This document shows positions 8,541 through 16,748 of a stretch of DNA of 21,951 bases, one piece after another. The stretch lies in assembly GCA_004356335.1 (NCBI GenBank), contig SMXP01000098.1:1-21951 (forward strand), read 5' to 3'. Numbering within the stretch: the stretch's first letter is position 1; each line of letters opens with the position of its first letter. Position numbers and translations under genes: made by a program. Source of the DNA: Alphaproteobacteria bacterium (lineage in GTDB: Bacteria > Pseudomonadota > Alphaproteobacteria > SMXP01). The notes below the pieces were generated by a model. The model was not told where the DNA came from. It was given only the letters and a program-made list of their open reading frames with translations, and made no database searches.

Positions 8541-9896
8541 TCAGGCCGGCTCGTTGGCCTTGGACATTGTTGCGGCGACCTGGTCGTCATGAGCCGCATT
8601 GCGCCGGTCGTAAGAGCGCCCTAGGGAGACGGCGACGAGGGACCATAGGGCCGCAGCGGCCGCGGCCACGGCTGCAATACCGGCAAAGCCATAACCTAAG
8701 CCTTGACTGAGGCCGGTAATCATCCAGGCGCTTGTCATGTCGCCGCCACGATAGACCACCGTGTCAATCACATTCTTTGCCTTGTACTTGCTTTCGGGAT
8801 CGACAATCGTGAACAGCATTTCGCGGCCGGGCCGTGTGATGGCGTAATTACCGGCGCGTCGTGCAATCTGCAATCCGATGAGAACCGGCAAGAGTGGTAT
8901 AAGAGCCAAGGTCATAAAACCGCCGATCATCAGCAGGGGGATAATTGCCAAGGTGCCGACAAGCCCGAAGCGGGCGGTAAGCCTACTGGTGCCGAAAAGC
9001 TGAGTCGCGCCGGCAAGAATATTCACCGCGAGATCAATACCGGCCCAAATCTGAGTTCTTGTGTCCGGATCCACGTCGACCATCATGTTCTTCAGTTGGA
9101 AGTACACCACCGTGTTCATAAAGGTATATACGATGATGAATAAACCGATACCCAACAAATAAGGTGACTTAAAAAACAGCGCAAATCCGGAAAAAGGATT
9201 GCCGCCCATCGGCCGCTCAAGATTTTGAATGGCTCTATTGGCATGGGCTGCCGGATCATTCTCCCTGATCTTGATCAACATTCGAATGAAGATGATCGGC
9301 ACGGCAATGAGGACGGCCGAAATCGGCAACAGATTGAAACTTCCAACTTGCTCCGCAAGGAAGACCGTGATCGCCGGTCCGACTATGGCGCCGCCGCTGG
9401 CTCCTGCGGCAATGAATCCGAATAGTCGTCGGGCTTGATCTTTGCTGTACATGTCCGCCATGAAGCTCCAAAAAACGGAAATGACGAACAGATTGAACAC
9501 GCTGGCCCAAACATAAAAAACCCGTCCCAACCATTGGCTATCAGGAACAATCTGAACAAACAGAAAGAAGGCCATAATGTTTAATGAAAAGAAGCCATAG
9601 ACCCATGGTAACAATCGGGACAATCTAATTTTTGTGCAGGCATAGCCATAGGCCGGAACCACGATCAACATCATAAAGAAAGTTGCCGTGTAGAGGGTGC
9701 TCAGTTCCGCATCACTGAATTCACTGGACAGGCTGTCCCGGATTGGGCGTAGAATGTAATAGCCGCACATCAATGAAAACACATAGATGAATGAGACCAT
9801 AACCGCCTTTAATTCGTGTGGCTCGATTTTTGTGGCGATTTGTATCACTCTGACAAAGGCCCCCGGTCTATCAATTGAGTTGTCGTTTTTCGCCAT
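8541..9896 (-). CDS. ATP/ADP translocase-like (NTT/Npt1 family) membrane carrier
   Basis: 451 residues and about eleven or twelve predicted membrane helices, in the inner membrane. GYYILRPIRDSL (44-55) and FWSFMADMYSKDQARRLFGF (141-160) resemble the NTT family of nucleotide carriers, best known from Rickettsia and Chlamydia, where they exchange host ATP for ADP. Free-living bacteria have divergent members of unknown substrate, often annotated only as MFS or Npt1-like, and this gene most likely belongs there. The frame extends to a TTG or CTG-type start at 9953, but ATG 9896 is preferred because GGAG lies 10 bases upstream. A perfect 8-bp inverted repeat CGCTTTGC / GCAAAGCG lies at 9934-9957, in the leader. 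The charged tail ends in TMSKANEPA. Family assignment is good; transport of nucleotides is not shown by the sequence. Confidence 0.75.
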   Translation of the reverse strand: MAKNDNSIDRPGAFVRVIQIATKIEPHELKAVMVSFIYVFSLMCGYYILRPIRDSLSSEFSDAELSTLYTATFFMMLIVVPAYGYACTKIRLSRLLPWVYGFFSLNIMAFFLFVQIVPDSQWLGRVFYVWASVFNLFVISVFWSFMADMYSKDQARRLFGFIAAGASGGAIVGPAITVFLAEQVGSFNLLPISAVLIAVPIIFIRMLIKIRENDPAAHANRAIQNLERPMGGNPFSGFALFFKSPYLLGIGLFIIVYTFMNTVVYFQLKNMMVDVDPDTRTQIWAGIDLAVNILAGATQLFGTSRLTARFGLVGTLAIIPLLMIGGFMTLALIPLLPVLIGLQIARRAGNYAITRPGREMLFTIVDPESKYKAKNVIDTVVYRGGDMTSAWMITGLSQGLGYGFAGIAAVAAAAAALWSLVAVSLGRSYDRRNAAHDDQVAATMSKANEPA

Positions 9897-9933
9897 GTTG
9901 TCCGTGCTCCGCCCGAAGTATGCGTCACTGTAG

Positions 9934-9957
9934 CGCTTTGCAGCCGCCAGCAAAGCG
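9934..9957. repeat. 8-bp inverted repeat in leader of the NTT-like gene
   Basis: CGCTTTGC (9934-9941) and GCAAAGCG (9950-9957) form a perfect stem with an 8-base loop, 38 bases before the chosen start. It could be an operator or a leader hairpin. The rest of 9897-10088 shows nothing else I can name. Confidence 0.3.
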
Positions 9958-10088
9958 GTGAGGAATCAGTCCTATTGTGCAGATCTCGCCCCCCGATTCC
10001 CATGATGATGGCTTGCCGCTTGGACGCAACACTCCTTTTTGGCCCCCAAGGGAAAAAGATCTCTTAGAACCACTGGTTGGATGGCCGG

Positions 10089-12005
10089 TCACTTGAGTCG
10101 CAAAAATTTCGCATCCCGGTCTCGAAGACTGTCTGTGGCCGTCACGTTTTGTCGAATTCGTCGGCGCGTCGCCGGATTTCCCCGCTCGAAAAGAGACGCC
10201 AACTGTTCCGTCATGGCGCCACCCAGTTGTTCAGCGTCTACAATCGTCACCGCACGTTTATAATACCGTGTTACGTCGTGACCTATGCCAATGGCTATAA
10301 GTTCAACCGGCGAAGAGGTTTCGATGTAATCGATAACTTCGCGTAAGTGACGTTCCAAGTAATTTCCGGAATTCACCGATAAGGTCGAATCGTCAACCGG
10401 CGCGCCATCGGATATTACCATCAGTACGCGTCGCTCTTCCGGGCGCCCAAGCAGTCGGCGGTGCGCCCATAACAGAGCTTCGCCGTCGATATTTTCTTTG
10501 AGCAGACCTTCGCGCATCATGAGGCCGAGATTCTTGCGTGTCCGGCGCCACGGGGCGTCGGCCTTCTTGTAAATAATATGGCGCAAATCGTTGAGCCGGC
10601 CGGGATTTGCCGGCTTGCCGTCGGCCAGCCATTTCTCGCGGCTGGCACCGCCCTTCCAGGCCTTGGTGGTAAATCCCAGAATTTCGACTTTGACGCTACA
10701 ACGCTCTAATGTGCGCGCCAGAATGTCGGCACACATCGACGCCACCGTAATGGGTCGCCCCCGCATGGACCCTGAATTGTCCAACAACAGGGTTACGATT
10801 GTGTCGCGAAAATCGGTATCTTTCTCGACCTTGAACGAAAGTGGATAAAGTGGATCCGTAACAACTCGAGTCAGCCGCGCCGAATCGAGCAACCCTTCCT
10901 CTTGATCGAATTCCCACCAACGATTCTGCTGCGCCATCAGTTTACGCTGCAAGCGGTTTGCCAATCGTCCGACGGCGCTCTGCAAGGGGCGCAATTGCTG
11001 CTCCAAATAACGCCGTAGACGGATGAGCTCTTCTGCGTCGCACAATTCTTCGGCGTTGACGGTTTCATCCTCAGCCTGGGAATAAACGCGGTAGGCAGGC
11101 CGATCGCTATCTTCGCCGCGGTAATTTTCCGGGCGCCATGGCTTGTTTCCGTCGGTCAGCTCATCGGTATCGCTGGTACTTGCGGCGTCGTCGGATTTCA
11201 CCTCGACCGATTCATCATCGTCGCCTGAGTCATCGCCTTCCGGCGCTTCGACTTGTTCGGCGCTGGCACCCTCCGGCTGGTGGGCGTCGCTGGCCATTTC
11301 CTCGGGATCTGAATTGCTGTCGGATTCTTGATTGTCGTTGCTGTCACGCGACATTTGATCGGGATCGTCGCCTAATTCATCGGCGAAATCGAGATCGGCA
11401 ATGAGCTTCCGGGCAACCCGTGCATATTGCGTTTGGTCGTAAATGTGTTCCGACAGAGAATCCAATGTCTCATTTGCTTTTTCTTCAATAAGAGGACGTA
11501 TTTTTTTGACCAAGCGCCTGGCACTGGGAGGTGGCTTCAATCCGGTCAGGCGTTCCCGCGCAAGAAGTGCCACAATGTCCTCGACCGGCGCCTCTTGACG
11601 GTCTTCGATATGCGCCAATCCTTTTTGGGCATAGCGGTGCTCCAGCATGGCGCCCAAATTTTTACGGACCCCCTTCATTGTATTGGCGCCGATGCTTTCG
11701 ATACGTGCTTGTTCCAACGCAGAGAAAATGGCGCGCGCATTGCTGCCCACCGGCTGGTATCGTTTGTTGGTCTCTTCATCGTGATGGGATAGGCGTAGCG
11801 CAAAGGCATCCGCCTGACCTCGAATGCGGGCAACTTCTTCCGAATCAAGATCACGTGAGGGTAACGGCAAACGTATTTCCGTACCCTGGATGGTCGGCGG
11901 ATCGGTGCTGAAAGAGACCTCGACTTCCGGATTTTCGGCGAGCGAACGGGTTGCTTGAGTTAAAGCATGTTTGAAGGGGTCAGTCGGGTCATCCCTTCGA
12001 TACAT
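10089..12005 (-). CDS. cobT: Cobaltochelatase subunit CobT
   Basis: 638 residues, normal for aerobic-pathway CobT. With CobS it forms the AAA+ ATPase chaperone assembly that drives cobalt insertion into hydrogenobyrinic acid a,c-diamide by CobN. Visible features are the N-terminal CobT domain, a long acidic Asp/Glu/Ser-rich linker (about 205-300), and a C-terminal von Willebrand A domain with the MIDAS motif DNSGSM at 409-414 (Asp409, Ser411, Ser413). The ATG at 12005 is chosen over the longer frame from 12065, because that would overlap cobS by about 46 bases and the family normally starts with sequence like DPTDPFKHAL. The gene follows cobS by 13 bases on the same strand, so they are one operon. 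No cobN is in the window. The last residues are FLRLK. Confidence 0.95.
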   Translation of the reverse strand: MYRRDDPTDPFKHALTQATRSLAENPEVEVSFSTDPPTIQGTEIRLPLPSRDLDSEEVARIRGQADAFALRLSHHDEETNKRYQPVGSNARAIFSALEQARIESIGANTMKGVRKNLGAMLEHRYAQKGLAHIEDRQEAPVEDIVALLARERLTGLKPPPSARRLVKKIRPLIEEKANETLDSLSEHIYDQTQYARVARKLIADLDFADELGDDPDQMSRDSNDNQESDSNSDPEEMASDAHQPEGASAEQVEAPEGDDSGDDDESVEVKSDDAASTSDTDELTDGNKPWRPENYRGEDSDRPAYRVYSQAEDETVNAEELCDAEELIRLRRYLEQQLRPLQSAVGRLANRLQRKLMAQQNRWWEFDQEEGLLDSARLTRVVTDPLYPLSFKVEKDTDFRDTIVTLLLDNSGSMRGRPITVASMCADILARTLERCSVKVEILGFTTKAWKGGASREKWLADGKPANPGRLNDLRHIIYKKADAPWRRTRKNLGLMMREGLLKENIDGEALLWAHRRLLGRPEERRVLMVISDGAPVDDSTLSVNSGNYLERHLREVIDYIETSSPVELIAIGIGHDVTRYYKRAVTIVDAEQLGGAMTEQLASLFERGNPATRRRIRQNVTATDSLRDRDAKFLRLK

Positions 12006-12018
12006 GGTGAGGGGTGCC

Positions 12019-13011
12019 CTATGCGATTTTCGCTTGGGTTGTTGCTTCCGGCAGATCTTCCCCAAAGCAACGCTGATAGAACTCGGCTACGGTGCCGCGT
12101 TCCAGTTCGTCGCATTTATTGAGGAACGTAAGCCGGAAAGCAAAACTCAGATCGTCGAAGATCTCGGCATTTTCCGCCCAGGTGAGCACGGTTCTGGGGC
12201 TCATTACGGTCGAGATGTCCCCGTTCATGAAGGCATTGCGTGTCAGGTCGGCCACGCGAATCATCGACGCCAGGATTTCGCGTCCCTTCTTTGAGTCGTA
12301 AGAGCGGCATTTCGCCAGAACAATGGCGTGCTCTTTGTCATGAGGCAGGTAGTTCAACGTCGTGACGATACTCCACCGATCCATTTGCCCCTGGTTGATT
12401 TGCTGAGTGCCGTGATAGAGTCCCGTCGTGTCACCCAGGCCAATGGTATTTGTCGTTGATAACAATCGGAATGAAGGATGTGGACGGATGATCTTGTTTT
12501 GATCCAGCAAGGTCAGTTTGCCTTGCGCTTCCAATACGCGCTGGATCACGAACATCACATCGGGGCGTCCCGCATCATATTCGTCGAACACCAGCGCCAC
12601 AGCATTTTGCAGACACCAGGGCAACAGTCCTTCACGGAACTCGGTCACTTGTTTGCCGTCTTTCAGGACGATGGCGTCTTTGCCAATAAGATCTATGCGG
12701 CTGATATGGCTGTCTAAATTAATCCGGACGCAAGGCCAGTTCAGTCGGGCGGCGACCTGTTCAATGTGAGTTGATTTGCCGGTGCCGTGATAGCCTTGAA
12801 TCATAACGCGGCGGTTGAACTTGAAACCGGCGAGAATCGCGAGTGTGGTTTCCTTATCAAATTGATAGGTATCGTCAAACTCCGGCACATGTTCGCGGGA
12901 CGTCGAATAAGCAGGTACTTCCATATCGGTGTCGATTTTGAAGACTTCTCTAGCCGAAATGCTGGTGTCAGGAAGATGTAACTCATCCTCTCCAGCAACC
13001 ATCTTATTCAT
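12019..13011 (-). CDS. cobS: Cobaltochelatase subunit CobS (AAA+ ATPase)
   Basis: 330 residues, the usual length. CobS is the AAA+ motor that partners CobT and CobN in late cobalt insertion of aerobic cobalamin synthesis. Walker A is GYHGTGKST (73-81) and Walker B is ALVFDEYD (139-146). Further AAA+ features include LLSTTNTIG (sensor 1 region) and DRWSIVTTLNYLP. The N-terminal region with VPEFDDTYQFD is typical of CobS. The start is decided by a strong Shine-Dalgarno GAGGAA (13024-13019) 7 bases before ATG 13011; a second in-frame ATG three codons later is less well placed. It lies upstream of cobT on the same strand and downstream of the J-domain gene after about 170 bases. That gap shows no B12 box that would suggest riboswitch control. 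Confidence 0.97.
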   Translation of the reverse strand: MNKMVAGEDELHLPDTSISAREVFKIDTDMEVPAYSTSREHVPEFDDTYQFDKETTLAILAGFKFNRRVMIQGYHGTGKSTHIEQVAARLNWPCVRINLDSHISRIDLIGKDAIVLKDGKQVTEFREGLLPWCLQNAVALVFDEYDAGRPDVMFVIQRVLEAQGKLTLLDQNKIIRPHPSFRLLSTTNTIGLGDTTGLYHGTQQINQGQMDRWSIVTTLNYLPHDKEHAIVLAKCRSYDSKKGREILASMIRVADLTRNAFMNGDISTVMSPRTVLTWAENAEIFDDLSFAFRLTFLNKCDELERGTVAEFYQRCFGEDLPEATTQAKIA

Positions 13012-13182
13012 TCACTCATTCCTCGAGCAGATTGCCGCGGCAACACGTCTTGGGCCCCTGGATGGCGGCCACAGACACCTATTGGCGCGGGATAATGCCC
13101 AGCCTTCGCCCCAAATCGCAAGAGGCCCGCCCCTGAGCTTGGGCATGATAACGGCCCTCGACCGGTCGCCCAGTTAAGCTGG

Positions 13183-13857
13183 CTATCGGGCCGGAGCGGG
13201 CTGTTCCTTACCAATAGCGGAGGATTCGAGGATTTGATAAGCGCGGATGACGCTCCTCAGCCGCTCTACGGCGGCCGTATCACCGCCATTGGCATCCGGA
13301 TGATACCGCTTTACCAGCTCCTTATATCTAGCCTTTATTTGGTCTCTGGTTGCTGATTTTTCCAGATCCAACGTTTGCAAGGCCCTCACTTGGCTGCGTG
13401 TAAGGGCGCGGACGGGCTTTTGTCTCAAAGGCTGTTGGGTGCCCCCAATCTCGCCAAATAGTCGGAAAAAATCCTGGAATTTAGGCCCGGCGGTCTTATT
13501 AAAACCAGCCGCTGCGGCACTAGCGCGCATCGCTCTCGACCATTTTTGGCTGTTTGACCCGTCTCGCATCTGCCAAGTGGGTCTGTGACCGGTCAAATTG
13601 CCTTCAACGAAGCGTCTGACTTCGGAATCGCTCATGTCCTGGAAAAAATCCCAGGATTTGTTGAATGCCCGGACGTGATCGAGACAAAACCATTGGAAAT
13701 CGCTGGAATCCGATGCTTTTGGCGCACGATGAGGGGCGTTGTTCTGACATCCGGGCCAGGCACACTCATGGGTCTCCCGCTCCACACGGCTTTCCCGCGG
13801 CGGTTTAACGCGAATGTCGAGGCCCAAAGGAGGGCGATATGTGTAACTGCCTGACAT
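13183..13857 (-). CDS. J-domain protein with N-terminal Cys/His cluster
   Basis: 224 residues. The C-terminal quarter is a J domain (about 160-212) with the essential HPD motif at 186-188 (YHPDANGG), so it should stimulate an Hsp70 such as DnaK. The N-terminus has a cysteine/histidine group (Cys32, Cys37, His43, Cys58, His61) that could bind zinc. This is the DnaJ-like type commonly found beside cobS in Alphaproteobacteria, not DnaJ itself, as it lacks the Gly/Phe and zinc-finger repeats. A link to CobS/CobT assembly is suggested by position only. The ATG at 13857 is the only good start, but no clear Shine-Dalgarno is present. It is transcribed divergently from the BolA gene over 120 bases. 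Confidence 0.88.
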   Translation of the reverse strand: MSGSYTYRPPLGLDIRVKPPRESRVERETHECAWPGCQNNAPHRAPKASDSSDFQWFCLDHVRAFNKSWDFFQDMSDSEVRRFVEGNLTGHRPTWQMRDGSNSQKWSRAMRASAAAAGFNKTAGPKFQDFFRLFGEIGGTQQPLRQKPVRALTRSQVRALQTLDLEKSATRDQIKARYKELVKRYHPDANGGDTAAVERLRSVIRAYQILESSAIGKEQPAPAR

Positions 13858-13906
13858 GACTAAAAGTATGGTAGGCGCGTGGCCTTATGACAAGGAAAGG
13901 CTCTGC

Positions 13907-13938
13907 TTGACATTTGCGAATTCCCCGTCGCAGATGAT
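13907..13938 (+). promoter_or_regulatory. Possible bolA promoter
   Basis: A perfect -35 hexamer TTGACA occurs at 13907-13912 in the divergent dnaJ-like / bolA gap. The matching -10 is poor (CAGATG at spacing 18 or GATGAT at spacing 20), so only the -35 is convincing. Confidence 0.3.
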
Positions 13939-13977
13939 GCCGCGCGATCATGAAGGATCTGCTAAGACCTCTTTGCC

Positions 13978-14259
13978 ATGACAATTGCCCAACGCATCGA
14001 AACCAAGCTCACCGAGGCTTTTACCCCTGAAAGCCTTGAAGTTATTGATGAGTCCGATCGTCATAAAGGCCATTCCGGCGCCCGGCCCGAAGGCGAGACA
14101 CATTTTCGCATCGTCATGGTCTCGACGGCCTTTGAGGGAATGGGCCGCATCGCCCGCCAGCGAATGGTTAACAAAACGCTCAAAGCCGAACTCGATGGTC
14201 CGGTCCATGCGTTATCCATGCGCGCACTGACGCCGGCGGAGGTTCAGGCGGCGGATTAG
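13978..14259 (+). CDS. BolA family protein
   Basis: 93 residues, normal for small bacterial BolA proteins, which act with monothiol glutaredoxins in iron-sulfur handling or as regulators of envelope and morphology genes. The family pattern is clear: SDRHKGHSG (26-34), GETHFRIVMVS (39-49), the signature FEGMGRIARQRMVN (52-65) and HALSMRALTPAE (77-88). The conserved histidine and arginine-rich helix-turn-helix-like part are present. The ATG at 13978 is the only good start; the Shine-Dalgarno is weak. It faces the CorC-like gene tail to tail, 78 bases apart. Whether it is the glutaredoxin-partner type or a regulator cannot be read from the sequence, so no symbol is given. Confidence 0.92.
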   Translation: MTIAQRIETKLTEAFTPESLEVIDESDRHKGHSGARPEGETHFRIVMVSTAFEGMGRIARQRMVNKTLKAELDGPVHALSMRALTPAEVQAAD

Positions 14260-14278
14260 GGCCGCGCGGTTCAATTTC

Positions 14279-14319
14279 CTGCCGCCCACCACATTTTCCG
14301 TATAGTGATCGAGCGGCAG
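14279..14319. terminator. Inverted repeat between convergent bolA and CorC genes
   Basis: CTGCCGC (14279-14285) and GCGGCAG (14313-14319) are a perfect 7-bp inverted repeat with a 27-base loop in the 78-base convergent gap. A bidirectional terminator would be expected here, but there is no T-run on either side, so this is weak. Confidence 0.25.
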
Positions 14320-14337
14320 CGCCGACGTAGCCGAACC

Positions 14338-15624
14338 TTATGATTGAGCCGCCCCGACTACTTTGCGCGGGGGTAAAATACGAAGCGCCGTAATTTGGTT
14401 GCGATTCTTGCGCAAGACTTCGAATCGATATCCGTAATAGCTGAACATTTGGCTCGGCTCGGGAATGGTCTGTGCTTCGTGGATCACCAGACCGGCAATG
14501 GTGACGGCCTCGTCATCCGGCAAATCCCAATCCATCGCCCGGTTGAGATCCCGGATGGTGACGTCGCCATCCACATAGACGGTGCCATTGGGCGCCGGCC
14601 GCACGCCGCTGACGCTTATATCGTGCTCATCGGAGATTTCGCCGACAATCTCCTCGAGAATATCTTCCAAGGTGACCAGACCCATCAGGGTGCCATATTC
14701 GTCCACCACCACAGAGAAGTGCTTGCGCTCCTTACGAAATGCATTGAGCTGTTCGAACAAATTGGTTGTTTCCGGCACGAACCACGGCTTGATCAAGAGC
14801 TCCTTAATATCAAGATTCTCGATGTCGTTGTGTCGAGCGTTCATGGCGCGCAGAAGATCCTTTGCGTGGAGAATGCCGACGATGTTTTCCGTATTTTCCT
14901 GCCAAAACGGGATGCGCGTATAGGGGCTCTGGAGCATCTGGTCTACGATCACGTCGACCGGTAGGTCGATGTTGATCATCATCATGTTTTTGCGGTGGAC
15001 CATGACATCATCAACCGACATATCGCGCAGATCCAGAATGGCGCCGAGCATATCGCTTTCTCTTTTGATAACGGCGCCCTCGGTCTGATGAAGTTCTATG
15101 GTGCCGCGAATCTCTTCGTGAGCCGATAGAATTGATTGAGTATCGTCGATGCTAATGCCCCATGCCTTCAATGTTCGACGTACGATCCATTGAACCGCGG
15201 AAACCACGGGGGCAAAAACCGAGACGATCAATTTAATGGGCTTGGCCACGGACATGGCGACCTTGTCCGGATTGGAAAGGGCATAAGTTTTAGGCAGGAC
15301 TTCGGCGAAGATGAGCACCAGAAAAGTCATGACCAGCGTGGCATAGACCACACCGGCTTGTCCGAAAAAGGCAATGAACAGGCTGGTCGCTAATGCCGAC
15401 GCTAAAATGTTGACCAGATTATTGCCCAGGAGAATGGCGCCGATCAGCCGTTCGCGATCGTTAATCAGCTGGTTGACGACCAATGCCCGTTTGACGCCGT
15501 CTTTTTCGAGGCGAAACAGGCGTGCCCTCGACGCTGCCGTCAGTGCCGTTTCCGACCCGGAAAAGAAGCCCGAAAGGAACAATAATACGAGAACGGCAAC
15601 AGAGATAAGAAATGCTTTCAGCAT
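14338..15624 (-). CDS. CNNM/CorC (HlyC/TlyC) family membrane protein with CBS pair
   Basis: 428 residues. The N-terminal DUF21/CNNM transmembrane domain (about 1-175) carries FSGSET (21-26), GNNLVN (68-73) and EVLPKT (108-113). A CBS-domain pair follows (about 195-330), with DEYGTLMGLVTLEDILEEIV at 308-327, and then a CorC_HlyC domain to the end. The family is linked to magnesium and cobalt export or tolerance; older haemolysin names are misleading. The ATG at 15624 shares its A with the aroB stop (TGATG), so translation is probably coupled. A GTG one codon earlier is also possible. It is the last gene of the aroK-aroB operon. A role in divalent metal balance is family knowledge, not shown here. 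Confidence 0.93.
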   Translation of the reverse strand: MLKAFLISVAVLVLLFLSGFFSGSETALTAASRARLFRLEKDGVKRALVVNQLINDRERLIGAILLGNNLVNILASALATSLFIAFFGQAGVVYATLVMTFLVLIFAEVLPKTYALSNPDKVAMSVAKPIKLIVSVFAPVVSAVQWIVRRTLKAWGISIDDTQSILSAHEEIRGTIELHQTEGAVIKRESDMLGAILDLRDMSVDDVMVHRKNMMMINIDLPVDVIVDQMLQSPYTRIPFWQENTENIVGILHAKDLLRAMNARHNDIENLDIKELLIKPWFVPETTNLFEQLNAFRKERKHFSVVVDEYGTLMGLVTLEDILEEIVGEISDEHDISVSGVRPAPNGTVYVDGDVTIRDLNRAMDWDLPDDEAVTIAGLVIHEAQTIPEPSQMFSYYGYRFEVLRKNRNQITALRILPPRKVVGAAQS

Positions 15625-16748
15625 CACGTCTTCGGACCCATTCGCTGCAAAAAGGTTTCAAGTGTTTGCCGGGATATGTCGCGCTTAATAACGGCCTGTC
15701 CTATGCCCCGTGCAAGTACCAATATCGTCTGACCGTCGACCACTTTCTTGTCCTGGGCCATGTGTCGAAGCAGCTCGTCAGTGCCAACAAGATTACCGGG
15801 AATATCCGAAATGCTGGTTAACATTTGCATATTCGTCAAATGGTGCTTGACGCGTGCGGCATCCTCCTCAGGACAAAGACCCAGCTCTTGAGACAGCGCA
15901 AAAGCGAGACAAAGACCAATCGACACGGCTTCCCCGTGAACCAGCCGGTCGCTGTAACCGGTTGCCGCCTCTAGGGCATGGCCGAAAGTATGCCCAAGAT
16001 TGAGCACTGCACGTTTGCCCGATTCGCGCTCGTCTTCGGCCACGATGGCCGCTTTGGCCCGGCAGGATTTGACCACCGCATAGATCCGCTTATCGGCGTT
16101 TCCTGAGAGAATTTGCGCGCCGTTGCCTTCAAGCCACTCAAAAAACGCTTTGTCTTGGATGAGTGCGCATTTCACGATCTCCGCGTAACCCGCCGCCAGT
16201 TCCCGTGCAGGCAAGGTTGCAAGCAGGTCGGTGTCGCTAATGACAATGCGAGGTTGGTGAAAGGCGCCGACCAAATTCTTTCCCTGTTTGGTGTTGATGC
16301 CCGTCTTTCCGCCTACGGAGGAATCGACCTGAGCCAGCAATGTGGTCGGGATTTGAGCAAAATGGATTCCCCGTCTGAGAATCGCTGCGGCAAATCCGGT
16401 CAAATCGCCAATAACACCGCCGCCGAATGCGATGATGGTATCGTCTCGTTCAACACCTGTTTTAAGCAGGGTTTCCAGTAGTGCTTCCAATTGCGCGAAT
16501 GTCTTGGTTTGCTCACCGGGCTCCAAGACAATCGTATGGTAGGAGATGTTGGTGTCTTCCAAGCTTTTTTCGAGTGTTTTTAAATGAAGATCGGCGACAT
16601 GCCGGTCGGTGACGACGACTGTGCGAGGTCGCTTCAAAAGCGGTTGGAGATGCCCGCCCGCATCGGCAAGGAGTCCCGATCCCACAAGGATATCGTAGGA
16701 GCGAGGTTCTAGGTCCACATGGACGCTTTGGTAGGGCTTAAAGGTCAC
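15624..16748 (-). CDS. aroB: 3-dehydroquinate synthase
   Basis: 374 residues, typical length. It converts DAHP to 3-dehydroquinate, the second step of the shikimate pathway, using NAD and a divalent metal. The NAD-binding loop FGGGVIGDLTGF is at 108-119 and VDSSVGGKTGIN at 141-152. The likely metal ligands are Glu190 (GYAEIVK), His253 (LGHTFGHALE) and His270 (VHGEAVSIG), all intact. The start is a GTG at 16748-16746 that overlaps the aroK stop in a GTGA, which together with the fit of the N-terminus makes this start convincing. The gene is followed by the CorC-like gene with a one-base overlap. Order and overlaps show one aroK-aroB-corC transcript. Confidence 0.97.
   Translation of the reverse strand: MTFKPYQSVHVDLEPRSYDILVGSGLLADAGGHLQPLLKRPRTVVVTDRHVADLHLKTLEKSLEDTNISYHTIVLEPGEQTKTFAQLEALLETLLKTGVERDDTIIAFGGGVIGDLTGFAAAILRRGIHFAQIPTTLLAQVDSSVGGKTGINTKQGKNLVGAFHQPRIVISDTDLLATLPARELAAGYAEIVKCALIQDKAFFEWLEGNGAQILSGNADKRIYAVVKSCRAKAAIVAEDERESGKRAVLNLGHTFGHALEAATGYSDRLVHGEAVSIGLCLAFALSQELGLCPEEDAARVKHHLTNMQMLTSISDIPGNLVGTDELLRHMAQDKKVVDGQTILVLARGIGQAVIKRDISRQTLETFLQRMGPKT

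Noticed and set aside
2900..13146. Same inverted repeat ATGCCCA / TGGGCAT in the scpA gap (2900-2928) and in the cobS gap (13095-13146), both B12-related
   Set aside because: Spacers differ (15 and 38), the heptamer also occurs elsewhere (near 15990 and 17380), and 7-bp inverted repeats of this kind are expected by chance many times in 22 kb.
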